64,000 bases of DNA from Pseudoalteromonas sp. 0303 (GCF_013349995.1 NZ_JABVXF010000001.1:124001-188000), one strand, 5' to 3'; positions 36,380 to 45,108 are shown, counted from the stretch's first letter. Translations and numbers: made by a program. The notes: generated from the sequence alone by a model not told the origin.

Positions 36380-37446
36380 GTAATGTCCATCCATTTTCAT
36401 CAAAAGACATGATTCAAGAGCAAGCGAGTCAATGGATCAGTGCAATTGATCGTGGCCTATCTAAAGATGAAGTAAGCCAATTACATTTGTGGGCTCACCA
36501 AAGTGCGGCTCATCAAGAGGCATTATTTGAACTTGCGACCTTATGGGATGAAATGAGTGTACTTAACGAGTTAAGTAGTTTGTTTCCATATAAAGCACCG
36601 CAAAAGCAACCTGCAGTGTTTGGTATGGCAACCGCTGCCAGCTTTTTAGTGGCAATGCTTCTTGGTTCTATCATGCTTATCTATTCAAGCTATTGGCAAA
36701 GTGAAGAAAACGACTACGCCAAATTCAGCAAAATTTACCGCACCAAAGTGGGTGAGCAAGCTGAATTTGTGTTACCAGACAGCACTATTGTTCAGCTTAA
36801 TACCAATACTAAACTCGAAGTTGCCTACTCAGGCGATCGCCGTCAGTTGATTTTGAGCCGCGGTGAAGGGCGCTTTAATGTTGCTAAAGATCCGAGCCGT
36901 CCTTTTACGGTTATTGCTGGTGATAAATCATTTACAGCACTTGGTACGGTGTTTAATGTTCAAAGAAATACTGCTTCAGACCTAGAACTAGTGGTGACTG
37001 AGGGCAAGGTGATGATTGCTGATCCGAATACGCAGGTTAATGCTAGCGACTTTAATCGTTTAAAAGATGCCTCAGATAACAGTGCAGATATTAAAGCGCT
37101 TCGCGCTAATGTTGTTGTATCTGGTGAGAAAGCACTAATAAAACAAAGTAAAACAGAGCCAATTAAACAGTTATCGGTTGATGACGTACAACGTGATTTG
37201 GCATGGCAACAAGAAATGCTGATTTTTAATGGCGAGTCTTTAGGCGAAGCACTGCAAGAAGTAAGTCGTTATACTGCCACACGTTTTGAATTAAATGATC
37301 CAGAACTTGCCTCATTAAAAGTGGCTGGTGTGTTTAAAACTGGCGACATTAAAGGTTTGCTTGATTCTTTACAAGCCAACTTAGGTGTAGAACATCAACG
37401 TTTAGGTGAACATCGTGTTAGCTTAACTATCGCTGCAAAAGGTTAG
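36376..37446 (+). CDS. FecR-like anti-sigma factor
   Basis: 356-residue single-pass inner-membrane regulator. The N-terminal DUF4880-like domain (~12-60, QASQWISAIDRGLSKDEV then HQSAAHQEALFELATLW) contacts the sigma factor. One helix (~77-100, FGMATAASFLVAMLLGSIM) is followed by the periplasmic FecR domain (GEQAEFVLPDSTIVQLNTNT, LSRGEGRFNVAKD, FTALGTVFNVQR). The C-terminal NGESLGEALQEVSRYT segment resembles a secretin/STN-like fold that meets the receptor. Translation is coupled to the sigma gene (ATGA overlap); the receptor gene follows after eight bases. Confidence 0.93.
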   Translation: MSNVHPFSSKDMIQEQASQWISAIDRGLSKDEVSQLHLWAHQSAAHQEALFELATLWDEMSVLNELSSLFPYKAPQKQPAVFGMATAASFLVAMLLGSIMLIYSSYWQSEENDYAKFSKIYRTKVGEQAEFVLPDSTIVQLNTNTKLEVAYSGDRRQLILSRGEGRFNVAKDPSRPFTVIAGDKSFTALGTVFNVQRNTASDLELVVTEGKVMIADPNTQVNASDFNRLKDASDNSADIKALRANVVVSGEKALIKQSKTEPIKQLSVDDVQRDLAWQQEMLIFNGESLGEALQEVSRYTATRFELNDPELASLKVAGVFKTGDIKGLLDSLQANLGVEHQRLGEHRVSLTIAAKG

Positions 37447-37454
37447 TTCTGCCC

Positions 37455-40400
37455 ATGAGAATACGCCAATGTAATGATGTTAATTGTGCGCCACCTTCTC
37501 GTCACAAAAAATTAATTAAAAAAAAGTTAAATTTACATAGCGGATTTTTCTTCCTCACTTGTTTGTTTAAATTGCGCAGTAAGCAATTGCCATTGTTACC
37601 TGCCTCTTTTGTTATTTATGGCCTCACAGCAGGCCAAGTAGCAATAGCGGCTGAAAAACAGATGCTGCAATTTGACATCAAAGCGCAACGAGCTGATTTG
37701 GCGTTAATCGAATTTGCAAAGCAAACCGAACAAACAGTCATTTTTTCTTTCGAATTAGCAAAGCAATATCAAGCGCAATCTGTGTTTGGCTTTTACACCA
37801 AATTGGATGCACTGAATGCGATGCTAGAAGGCACTGAGCTCGATGCGGTTGTTGATCAACAAGGCTTGCTGAGTATAAAACTCAAACAAGTAGATAGGAT
37901 AGATAATAACATGATCAAAGTATCAGGGGTCAGCGCTGCAGTCGTGCCATTACTGCTTGCCGCCAATACGCAAGCGTTAGCAGAAGATCAATCAGCAGAA
38001 CAAAACATCGAAAAAATTGCCGTTGTCGGTAGCCGTGTAGCAGGACGCTCGGTTGAAGATTTACCGGTTCCGGTTGATATTTTAAGTGCCGAAGCACTCG
38101 AGAATACAGGTCAAACAGAAGTAGGCCGTATGCTTCAGGCTATTGCACCGTCTTTTAACTTTTCAAGCTCGTCTATCAGTGATGGTACTGATGCACTTCG
38201 CCCTGCAACCTTACGTGGTTTAGGGCCAGATCAAACCTTAGTTCTTATCAATGGTAAACGCCGCCACCAAGCGAGCCTTATTCACATTAATACGTCAGTT
38301 GGTCGTGGTACGGCGGGTACCGACATGAATGCTATTCCTGCTGCTGCAATCAAACGTATTGAAGTATTACGTGATGGTGCTGCTGCGCAATATGGTTCAG
38401 ATGCCATTGCAGGTGTTATTAATATCGTATTAAAAGACGCTGAAGAGGGCGGTAAAGCAGCTATTAATTACGGTGAGTATTCAGAAGGCGATGGTGAAAC
38501 TGTAACTGTTGATTTCAACAAAGGTTTTGCGTTAGGTGATGAAGGTTATTTAAATACCACAATCAACTACCGTGACCGTGCGCCGACAAACCGTGCTGGC
38601 CTTCATGGCTCATGTCAATTTTACGGCTGTACTGAACTTGATGACGGTACGCTATTAGCAGGCGACCCTCGTGAGTTAACAGCACCGCGTGATACGTTTA
38701 GGATTGGTGATGCAGATTCACAGCAATTTGCTCTAACCGTTAATACAGGCTATGAGCTTGCTGGTGGTGAGTTATATGGCTTTATCACTTATTCAAATCG
38801 TGAAAACGAATCAGCTGCGTTTTTCCGTCACAACGCTAATGCTAATGGTAACCCTGTATTACAAGATGGTGATGCAACCATTCCTATGGGTTTCTTACCG
38901 AAAATTAATACTGTCATTGATGACGTGTCTTATAACTTTGGTTATAAAAAATCGTTCGATAATGACTCAAGCATTGATTTATCGTACACCTACGGTGAAA
39001 ACAGCATTGATTACACAACAAGTGACACTATCAACGGCTCTTACGCTAACTACCTTCGCTATGACCAAGGTTTAACGGCTGATGAAATTCGTGCCACTAT
39101 TCCGCGTTCAGCATATGCATATGGTCTTGAATTATCACTGCAAACTCTAAACCTTGATTACACTAAAGATTACGACAACTTCTCATTAGCACTAGGTGCT
39201 GAGCTTCGTACTGATGAGTTCCGTATTCTTGAAGGTAGCGAATACGCATACCGTGATTACGACACTGTTGATGGTATGAGCATCTATTCTGGCTTAAATG
39301 GCGGGGTAGGTAGTGTTGACGCTGCAAGCGGCACGCAAGGTTTTGGTGGTTCAGATCCGGCATCATCAGTTGATGAGTCGCGCGATGTGATCTCATTCTA
39401 TATGGATGCAGAAACCTATGTTATCGATGATGTAATTATTTCAGGTGCGGTACGTTACGATAACTACAAAGGCTTTGGTGATACAGTTAACTTTAAGTTA
39501 GCGGGTAACTGGTCTGTAACTGAAGATGTGTCTTTACGTGGTGCATTAAGCACAGGTTTTAGAGCACCTTCTATGCAACAACTTTACTTTAATAACGTAA
39601 GTACACAGTTTGTTGTAGGCGATGACGGCAGCTTAGTGGCTGAGCAAGTAGGTACGTTTAGAAACGACAGTACCTTAGCGCAATCAATTGGTATTCCTAA
39701 GTTAAAAGAAGAGAAATCACAAAACCGTAGCTTAGGTATTGTGTATAACGTAACCGACAATATCAATTTAACTATTGACTACTACTCGATTGATATCGAC
39801 GACCGTATCGTTATTTCAAACCGTTTAGGTAAAGGTTTATCAGATACGCTCGATGCTGCACTTGAAAGTTCAGGCGCAGGTGCGGGTCAGTTCTTCTTAA
39901 ATGGTGCAGACACAGAAACAGAAGGTGTTGATTTAGTTGCCACATGGAACACAGAAGGCCTTGGCGGTACGCTAGATTTCACCTTTGCTGCTAACTTCAC
40001 TAAAACAGATGTAGTTGATTTATTTACGCCATCAGGCAGTGGTCTTGAGACTATTCCGGTAGAAGATGTGTTTTCTGCTCAAGAAACATCAATTATTGAA
40101 GAATGGCAACCAGAAGACCGCATTAACTTAAGCGCGCTTTACCGTTTAGAAGATTGGACTGTAAACCTATCTCTAAACCGTTACGGCGAATACACAGTTG
40201 AAGATGGTGGCCGCCAAACATACGGTGCTGAAATCTTAACTGATGTTAAAGTTAACTACTTCTTTAACGAAAACCTGTCATTTAACATTGGTGCAAATAA
40301 CTTATTTGATGTTTACCCAGATAAGAACACCATTGGTAATTCACGCTCGGGTACGATTGTTGATGCTAGCGGCAACACAATTGTTTCAAGCCCTGGTGTA

Positions 40401-40478
40401 TTCACTTACTCACGTCGTTCAGCACCATTTGGTTTTAACGGTGCGTACTACTACGTAGGTGCAGAGTACAAGTTCTAA
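37455..40478 (+). CDS. TonB-dependent transducer/receptor with STN domain and an internal signal-peptide-like segment
   Basis: 1007-residue outer-membrane receptor. An unusually long N-terminus (~60 residues) contains the signal core LPLLPASFVIYGLTAGQVAIA. The STN domain follows at ~66-145 (MLQFDIKAQRADLALIEFAK, TKLDALNAMLEGTEL). Then MIKVSGVSAAVVPLLLAANT at 153-172 with LAED just after looks like a second signal peptide, after which come a TonB box region, the plug (~195-310) and a barrel ending GAEYKF. An ATG at 37911 could start a separate receptor without the STN domain. The chosen ATG at 37455 has no good ribosome site; a TTG at 37572 would give a cleaner signal. Context (sigma, anti-sigma) supports a transducer role; substrate unknown. 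Confidence 0.88.
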   Translation: MRIRQCNDVNCAPPSRHKKLIKKKLNLHSGFFFLTCLFKLRSKQLPLLPASFVIYGLTAGQVAIAAEKQMLQFDIKAQRADLALIEFAKQTEQTVIFSFELAKQYQAQSVFGFYTKLDALNAMLEGTELDAVVDQQGLLSIKLKQVDRIDNNMIKVSGVSAAVVPLLLAANTQALAEDQSAEQNIEKIAVVGSRVAGRSVEDLPVPVDILSAEALENTGQTEVGRMLQAIAPSFNFSSSSISDGTDALRPATLRGLGPDQTLVLINGKRRHQASLIHINTSVGRGTAGTDMNAIPAAAIKRIEVLRDGAAAQYGSDAIAGVINIVLKDAEEGGKAAINYGEYSEGDGETVTVDFNKGFALGDEGYLNTTINYRDRAPTNRAGLHGSCQFYGCTELDDGTLLAGDPRELTAPRDTFRIGDADSQQFALTVNTGYELAGGELYGFITYSNRENESAAFFRHNANANGNPVLQDGDATIPMGFLPKINTVIDDVSYNFGYKKSFDNDSSIDLSYTYGENSIDYTTSDTINGSYANYLRYDQGLTADEIRATIPRSAYAYGLELSLQTLNLDYTKDYDNFSLALGAELRTDEFRILEGSEYAYRDYDTVDGMSIYSGLNGGVGSVDAASGTQGFGGSDPASSVDESRDVISFYMDAETYVIDDVIISGAVRYDNYKGFGDTVNFKLAGNWSVTEDVSLRGALSTGFRAPSMQQLYFNNVSTQFVVGDDGSLVAEQVGTFRNDSTLAQSIGIPKLKEEKSQNRSLGIVYNVTDNINLTIDYYSIDIDDRIVISNRLGKGLSDTLDAALESSGAGAGQFFLNGADTETEGVDLVATWNTEGLGGTLDFTFAANFTKTDVVDLFTPSGSGLETIPVEDVFSAQETSIIEEWQPEDRINLSALYRLEDWTVNLSLNRYGEYTVEDGGRQTYGAEILTDVKVNYFFNENLSFNIGANNLFDVYPDKNTIGNSRSGTIVDASGNTIVSSPGVFTYSRRSAPFGFNGAYYYVGAEYKF

Positions 40479-40511
40479 ACTCCCTTTAGATTCCTTTATT
40501 ATTTAACTTGC

Positions 40512-40534
40512 AAAGGGCCGTTAGGCCCTTTTTT
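40512..40534 (+). terminator. Terminator of the FecI-FecR-receptor cassette
   Basis: Stem AAAGGGCC / GGCCCTTT with loop GTTA, followed by TTTT. Confidence 0.9.
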
Positions 40535-40536
40535 AG

Positions 40537-40731
40537 TTATAAAGACGTGCTTATAGAAATTGGCACATCTTGATATTGTTTTATTTTATCAAGCAAGGTT
40601 ACTAAGGTTTTGTGGCTACTTTGCTCACTTGCTGTTACTTGCACATTGGTCATTTCAAACTGTGCGGCAAATAACGCAAGGTTAGCTATTATTTGCTCTG
40701 GTGTGATAAGCCGGGTTGAAAAATAAATATT
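40537..40731 (-). pseudogene. 64-codon 3' fragment of an unidentified gene
   Basis: Minus-strand open frame of 64 codons without a start codon, bounded upstream by an in-frame TAG (40732-40734) and ended by TAA at 40537-40539. The translation (RLITPEQIIANLALFAAQFE, then NVQVTASEQSSHKTLVTLL) has the composition of a normal cytosolic protein, unlike random intergenic sequence. I read it as the tail of a gene whose 5' part was lost, possibly when the catalase gene arrived. Family not recognised. Confidence 0.55.
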
Positions 40732-40849
40732 CTAAGTTTATTAAATGTTTGTAGCGTTTTTGTAGGTAAAAATATTTATTAGCTTTGATGAAATGATTTT
40801 CAGGTTAGTCAGGTCATTTTTGTTGGAACTAAGTTTAAAGGATGGATAA

Positions 40850-41827
40850 ATGCTAAAAGTTAAGTCTTTAGTTTGTGCTATGTGCCTTGTTTTACCAACA
40901 GTAAGTTTTGCTGAGCAACCAGTAAACGGGCAAGATTTTATCAATTTATTTGAAAAGCTTTCAGGGAAGCACCCCGGAATCAGAAAAGGTCACGCCAAAG
41001 GTGTTTGCGCTGTTGGCACATTTACACCTAATCAAGCAGCAAAGCAGTATTCAATCAGCCCTTTATTTAACGCACCGTCAAAAGCAAATATTCGCTTTTC
41101 TATGGGCGGGGGTAACCCTAATGCTGATGAAACATCACGTTCTCCACGCGGAATGGGCGTACAATTTGTCCTAGAAAATGGTGATGTACACAATCTTGCA
41201 GGGCTAACTACACCTGTATTTGCAGGCAACAGCCCAGAAGCGTTTTTTGGTTTGCTAAGTACCTTATTACCGGACGAGAAAACAGGGCAAATCGATTTTG
41301 CAAAAGTAAAAGCATACAGAGAGCAGAACCCGAGTACTTTAGGACAATTTAATTGGCTACAAAGCCATAACCCGCCAGCATCGTATGTGTCTTCACATTA
41401 TTTTGGTGTGCATACCTTTTACATGGTTGATGAAAAGGGCGCTAAACATGCCTTTAGATGGACCATGGTGCCAGAAGAGCCAGAACAGGTGCTAACTGAA
41501 GAGCAAATGAAAACCTTCCCTAAATCATTTCTGGCTAAGCGACTTGAAGAAGATTTAGCGAAAGGGAAGGTGCATTATCGTTTTCAAGCTGAATTAGCCG
41601 AGCCCGGTGATGCATTAACGGACCCTTCAGTTCGTTGGCCTGCTGATCGCAAAATAATTAATTTAGGAAAGCTCACCATAGAATCGACAGGTGAGTCAGG
41701 CTGCAATCTTACTAATTATGACCCAAACCTGTTATCTAAAGGCTTTATGCCAAGTGATGACAAAGTACTTAAATTACGCTCAACAGCTTATGCGATTTCA
41801 TTTGCAAAGCGTTTAACGGGGCAATAA
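40850..41827 (+). CDS. Periplasmic catalase-related peroxidase (SrpA-like)
   Basis: 325-residue exported haem protein. The signal peptide MLKVKSLVCAMCLVLPTVSFA cleaves before EQP. A minimal catalase fold follows: distal His in RKGHAKGVCAVGTF, the distal Asn region FSMGGGNPNADETSRSPRGM, and the proximal haem Tyr in LRSTAYAISF near the end. It is much shorter than housekeeping catalases (~480 residues) and matches the SrpA/catalase-like peroxidase group, which degrades peroxide in the periplasm. AAAGGATGG ribosome site. No cytochrome b561 partner, a frequent neighbour of this family, is adjacent. An inverted repeat follows at 41841-41879. Confidence 0.92.
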   Translation: MLKVKSLVCAMCLVLPTVSFAEQPVNGQDFINLFEKLSGKHPGIRKGHAKGVCAVGTFTPNQAAKQYSISPLFNAPSKANIRFSMGGGNPNADETSRSPRGMGVQFVLENGDVHNLAGLTTPVFAGNSPEAFFGLLSTLLPDEKTGQIDFAKVKAYREQNPSTLGQFNWLQSHNPPASYVSSHYFGVHTFYMVDEKGAKHAFRWTMVPEEPEQVLTEEQMKTFPKSFLAKRLEEDLAKGKVHYRFQAELAEPGDALTDPSVRWPADRKIINLGKLTIESTGESGCNLTNYDPNLLSKGFMPSDDKVLKLRSTAYAISFAKRLTGQ

Positions 41828-41840
41828 GTCTTAAGTGTAT

Positions 41841-41879
41841 CTGTCAGGTTTGATTAAAAGGAATTAACAAACCTAACAG
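41841..41879. repeat. Inverted repeat and left direct-repeat copy at the island edge
   Basis: Arms CTGTCAGGTTTG (41841-41852) and CAAACCTAACAG (41868-41879), 11 of 12 complementary, without a T run. Its last ten bases AACCTAACAG recur at 45127-45136, and TCTGTCA (from 41840) recurs at 45109-45115. The two copies bracket the AbiE region. Confidence 0.5.
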
Positions 41880-41998
41880 GTGTGTATGAGTGAGAAGTAG
41901 ACAGTTGGGTAATCTCGTTTTTGGTAAGAATGTGATTGTGATTATGCTAAATTAGTCTTTGACGGGTAGCTTTTAATATAGAGAAATCTCTTATTTAG

Positions 41999-42145
41999 TG
42001 TGTTGACTCTCAATCCATTGCACTCAATCAATTTGTGGCTCTCGCTAAAGAGCTTCAAATTGATATTAGTTTTGGCATTACTCTGAAAGAATTAGCGACT
42101 CATTTATCATTTTCTCAGTACTCCTTAAGCGATCTAGTATTGTAG
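41999..42145 (+). pseudogene. Short coding remnant with an LNQFVALA motif
   Basis: A 48-codon open stretch after an in-frame TAG, with no start codon, whose first half (CVDSQSIALNQFVALAKELQ) looks like real protein. It could be the C-terminal ribbon-helix-helix of a HicB-type antitoxin (S-LNQFV-x-A) or a carrier-protein fragment (VDSxSI). The 3' part overlaps the AbiEii gene in antisense and is probably fortuitous. Weak call. Confidence 0.3.
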
Positions 42146-43142
42146 AAAATTCATCTGGCTTGCTAAAGTACATTCCGCCTTCTACCATCTCAGCATAGTC
42201 TTGGGCAATTGCTGTTCTTAAAGGTTCGTCTGGTATTAAGCGTAATTTCCCTGTTGAAGCGAGACTAAAATCAACTCCTTTTACACCCCACCTTGCTGAT
42301 TTCATCTCCACCACATCATATATAGCCTGATGATTTCTCAGTGGATCAACTATTCCTTTACACATCATACAATCGACATCGTACCAGTGTCTTGCTAAGC
42401 GAGCTGCATTTGGTTGCTTCTCAGATGTGCAAAATTGGTGTAATGCAGTCATCTTCTCCCAAATTATGTAACTGGGGTCAAACACCAAAACATTCTCCGC
42501 AACGGGTAGGGAAAAAGCCTCTTCGTATTCTTCGATTTCAGATAAGTATGTCGTTAACTTGCTTGGTTCTGTCGGTTTGCCTCGATTACGAGCGCCAAAC
42601 TCAAGTAAAACTGGACCCAAGTGATACCGACTACCTCTTTGCTCAGCAACAATAGGGTAATGAACTTCTATTTTTTCACTGTTTAGATAGCTTACTTGTA
42701 ACCCTTTAATGCCGTAAGCATCTATTTTAGCTTTTAACCTTTCAAAAAAACCTAGTGTCCACTCTTCAAGTCGTTGAGTTTGAGCTTCGCGAAACTTTTT
42801 ATTCTGACTATTAGATACCGTTGTTTCAGCCCACGCTTGCGCTTCAGGTTTATCACCATTTAGCATGTCATGCCAATGAATAGAAAGGTCAATGTCTTCA
42901 GAGAAACGTTCGATAGCTTTCCAGCGTTTGGATAAAGCTGTGCCTCCTTTAAACGCAACAGCTTTTCCTTCCAACAACCCTTCATCGAATAATAATTTCA
43001 GTAGCTCAGTGACCCAAATATCTTTCTCGATGAATGCTTCACCAAGACCGTCTGGATGCTTTTGTGAAGCATCATTGAAAATCTGCTTTAAATCACCTCG
43101 TTTTGTCTCGTCACGATAGAGAGCAAATATATCCATATCCAT
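42078..43142 (-). CDS. AbiEii-type nucleotidyltransferase toxin
   Basis: 354-residue nucleotidyltransferase-fold protein of the type IV AbiE toxin-antitoxin group. The N-terminal catalytic core shows VAFKGGTALSKRWKAIERFS followed by EDIDLSI, the GG-T-x-S / D-x-D-x-S signature of PF08843. Downstream conserved segments are EKMTALHQFCTSEKQP and RLARHWYDVDCM, matching the R-x-x-RDxYD-like region with variation. Members stall growth by modifying tRNA with nucleotides and can give phage resistance by abortive infection. The ATG at 43142 has AGGA at four bases, six bases after the antitoxin stop. The locus is AT-rich and flanked by remnants, in keeping with horizontal transfer. Confidence 0.88.
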   Translation of the reverse strand: MDMDIFALYRDETKRGDLKQIFNDASQKHPDGLGEAFIEKDIWVTELLKLLFDEGLLEGKAVAFKGGTALSKRWKAIERFSEDIDLSIHWHDMLNGDKPEAQAWAETTVSNSQNKKFREAQTQRLEEWTLGFFERLKAKIDAYGIKGLQVSYLNSEKIEVHYPIVAEQRGSRYHLGPVLLEFGARNRGKPTEPSKLTTYLSEIEEYEEAFSLPVAENVLVFDPSYIIWEKMTALHQFCTSEKQPNAARLARHWYDVDCMMCKGIVDPLRNHQAIYDVVEMKSARWGVKGVDFSLASTGKLRLIPDEPLRTAIAQDYAEMVEGGMYFSKPDEFSTILDRLRSTEKMINESLILSE

Positions 43143-43148
43143 ATATTC

Positions 43149-43751
43149 CTATAAATTCAAATTTGGCAACACGTTTTTTTTGTGAAAGCGATTAGTTAGT
43201 TTGCAAAGTAGTTCTTGGCCTTCTGAGTTACTAATTTTTAATCTAGAGAAAGCTGTTTTTAACTTTTCAGCTGGTAACTCATACTTTTGGAAAACTGACA
43301 AAGCACGAAGTAACCTTCCTTCAGGGGCGTTTCCCCATGATAACAATTCGCTATTGACGTGTACTACTTGTACTCGTTGTTTACCTACTCTAAACTCACG
43401 GCTTGGCCCATTAGTCCAGTATAGCTTAATAATCGGAGCTTGTGTCTGAAGTCCTAGTTTATATGCTTCTTCTTGTCCTTGAACAACGAGTTTGTAACGA
43501 TTCTGACGGGCCCATAGGTGCGCAACATCTTCAGCACTAGACACTGTCTTGATGGACGGAATGCTTTTTAGTGGCTTTGGTCTGCAATAGATCCCTCTTC
43601 CTACACGAGCTATAGCACCTTTCTTCGCTAAACGACTAAATGACTGTTGAACTGAAGCTTTACTCCCTAACTCATAGAAGCTATCAATTGAAAAAGGGAG
43701 TCCTTTTTGTATGTGTTTGATTCGGTTTTCAATTTTAGCTTGAGTTGACAT
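43149..43751 (-). CDS. AbiEi-like antitoxin / DUF6088 regulator
   Basis: 200 residues. The N-terminal winged-helix domain (~20-70, GSKASVQQSFSRLAKKGAIA then RVGRGIYCRPK) is the AbiEi wHTH that binds the promoter. The C-terminal DUF6088-like part (AHLWARQNRYKLVVQGQEEA, LYWTNGPSREFRVGKQRVQV) neutralises or represses. First gene of the pair, ATG at 43751 with AGAGG. An 18-base near-palindrome upstream (43777-43794) is the likely self-repression site. Together with the downstream nucleotidyltransferase this forms a complete type IV module. Confidence 0.87.
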   Translation of the reverse strand: MSTQAKIENRIKHIQKGLPFSIDSFYELGSKASVQQSFSRLAKKGAIARVGRGIYCRPKPLKSIPSIKTVSSAEDVAHLWARQNRYKLVVQGQEEAYKLGLQTQAPIIKLYWTNGPSREFRVGKQRVQVVHVNSELLSWGNAPEGRLLRALSVFQKYELPAEKLKTAFSRLKISNSEGQELLCKLTNRFHKKNVLPNLNL

Positions 43752-43776
43752 GGGCCTCTCTACTGACAGGTTTTAA

Positions 43777-43794
43777 TATGGTTATATTAACATA
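43777..43794 (-). promoter_or_regulatory. Probable operator of the AbiE pair
   Basis: TATGGTTA-tat-TAACATA, a near-perfect palindrome 26 bases before the antitoxin ATG. On the minus strand a TATAAT lies just upstream (about 43799-43804), so the palindrome would cover the transcription start, suiting autorepression by the AbiEi wHTH protein. Confidence 0.5.
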
Positions 43795-43804
43795 GTTATT
43801 ATAA

Positions 43805-44389
43805 AACTGATAGTTACATGTTATTTGTGTCAGCAATAATTGGTAAGCCTATGTAAGGGATTTGGCATACGGTATACGACAGGCTTATATCATTTCCATT
43901 CGGGAATGCCTATTGCAGATAGAAAAAAATAAAAATTTTATTAAGGAAATTCCCTATAACAGATTGCTAGTGTGTAGAAGAGCTAAGTAGAAAGGAGCAG
44001 TAACGCGCCATGCTTGATGTACGCTATTGAAACTCTCCGAATTACGGGAAATAACGAACAATGATGATGACTAAACTATGAGAATTACTTAGAAGCTAAG
44101 TTGGCTTTTTTAAAATCAATCGGTTAACTTGCTTTACTACTAACGCTAAAACCCTTTTAAGCGTAAAATTGAATTGTTTATATAGCCAAATCTATGTGTA
44201 ATGAATACATTATAAGCGTTATGCATTATCGGGATCTGTAGCATAAACAACACTGTGCCAACATACCGAATAGGTAGCGGGCAGACTAAGATATTGGCTT
44301 ATGCTCCATTATTGATATTTTAGCCAAGTATTTACCGTCGGTAGGGAAGCGTTATTTTTAAAGTCAGTCACGAACTATAAGGGGGGATT
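43805..44389. other. AT-rich spacer in the accessory island, no gene seen
   Basis: About 585 bases with stops in all frames and no credible gene. A small hairpin TTATGC / GCATAA occurs at 44219-44246, and a weak terminator-like AAGC / GCTT followed by TTTTTT at about 44094-44112. It may hold decayed genes or a small RNA; I cannot support either. Confidence 0.5.
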
Positions 44390-44938
44390 GTGGAATCAAA
44401 AAGTGAAATCAGAGTTGTTTTAATTAGCTCCGCGGCTGCAGTGGTGGTTGGGTTGATGTCCGCCTTGGTGACAGGCATGTTCTTGATTAAGAGTAATACC
44501 ATTATGGCAGAAAAAGACATTAAGGTTATTAATGCTCAAAATACCCAAAAAAATTTGGAAATTATTAAAACGAAAGCAGAGAACTATATCGACTCTGTAA
44601 TGGACTTAGTAATTTATCTGCAAATGCATGATACTTTCGAAGTAAATAGAGCAAATGAATTAGCACTGAGAGCCCAAAAAAATGGCTTTAAACTAATGGT
44701 TCATGTCGGTCCCCAGCTGGCTAAAAAATCTGTAGATTTATCACTTAAATTACAAGCTAGCATTGACGTGAATGATAGTCGACCTTTAGGCGATAAAATA
44801 AATGAACTAACCATGAGTGCAGCAGAATGGTATAAGGCTTATTTTGTTGAAATATCCACCTATAATTATCAATCTATGCCTCATAAAATGGAAGCAGATT
44901 CAATTGCTTTGATTATCCAGAAATTCGGAAAAAGCTAA
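44390..44938 (+). CDS. Unknown one-helix membrane protein in the island
   Basis: 182 residues, no family recognised. GTG start with AAGGGGGG four bases upstream. One N-terminal membrane helix (~11-35, VVLISSAAAVVVGLMSALVT), then a short coiled-coil (NTIMAEKDIKVINAQNTQKN) and an all-helical domain with conserved-looking RANELALRAQKNGFKLMVHV. The topology recalls small membrane-anchored proteins of mobile cassettes. The stop codon lies inside the left arm of an attC-like hairpin (44935-45004), the layout of an integron gene cassette, although no integrase is present in the window. Confidence 0.7.
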   Translation: MESKSEIRVVLISSAAAVVVGLMSALVTGMFLIKSNTIMAEKDIKVINAQNTQKNLEIIKTKAENYIDSVMDLVIYLQMHDTFEVNRANELALRAQKNGFKLMVHVGPQLAKKSVDLSLKLQASIDVNDSRPLGDKINELTMSAAEWYKAYFVEISTYNYQSMPHKMEADSIALIIQKFGKS

Positions 44939-45004
44939 CAAGGCCATTAAAACTCTTTCTATGGGCTAGGTGACGCATGCAAACCGTCCATGTGGCTTTG
45001 TTAG
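44935..45004 (+). repeat. attC-like imperfect palindrome after the unknown gene
   Basis: CTAACAAGGCCA (44935-44946) pairs with TGGCTTTGTTAG (44993-45004) over 12 bp with one G-T pair, spanning 70 bases. The left core contains the stop codon of the preceding gene and the right end reads GTTAGGA, close to the attC core GTTRRRY but with a mismatch at the last base. It could be a degenerate integron recombination site or simply a 3' hairpin. Confidence 0.45.
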
Positions 45005-45108
45005 GATTCGTAGATAAGCATGGATAGTACCGAGCATTACAAAAGCCAGAGAGGTCAGATTTTGACTTCAGAGATTATTTTACTGACCATCACTGCTAAC
45101 TTATAGCG

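Noticed and set aside
41841-41879. Terminator for the catalase gene
   Set aside because: The stem is good but no T run follows on the + strand.
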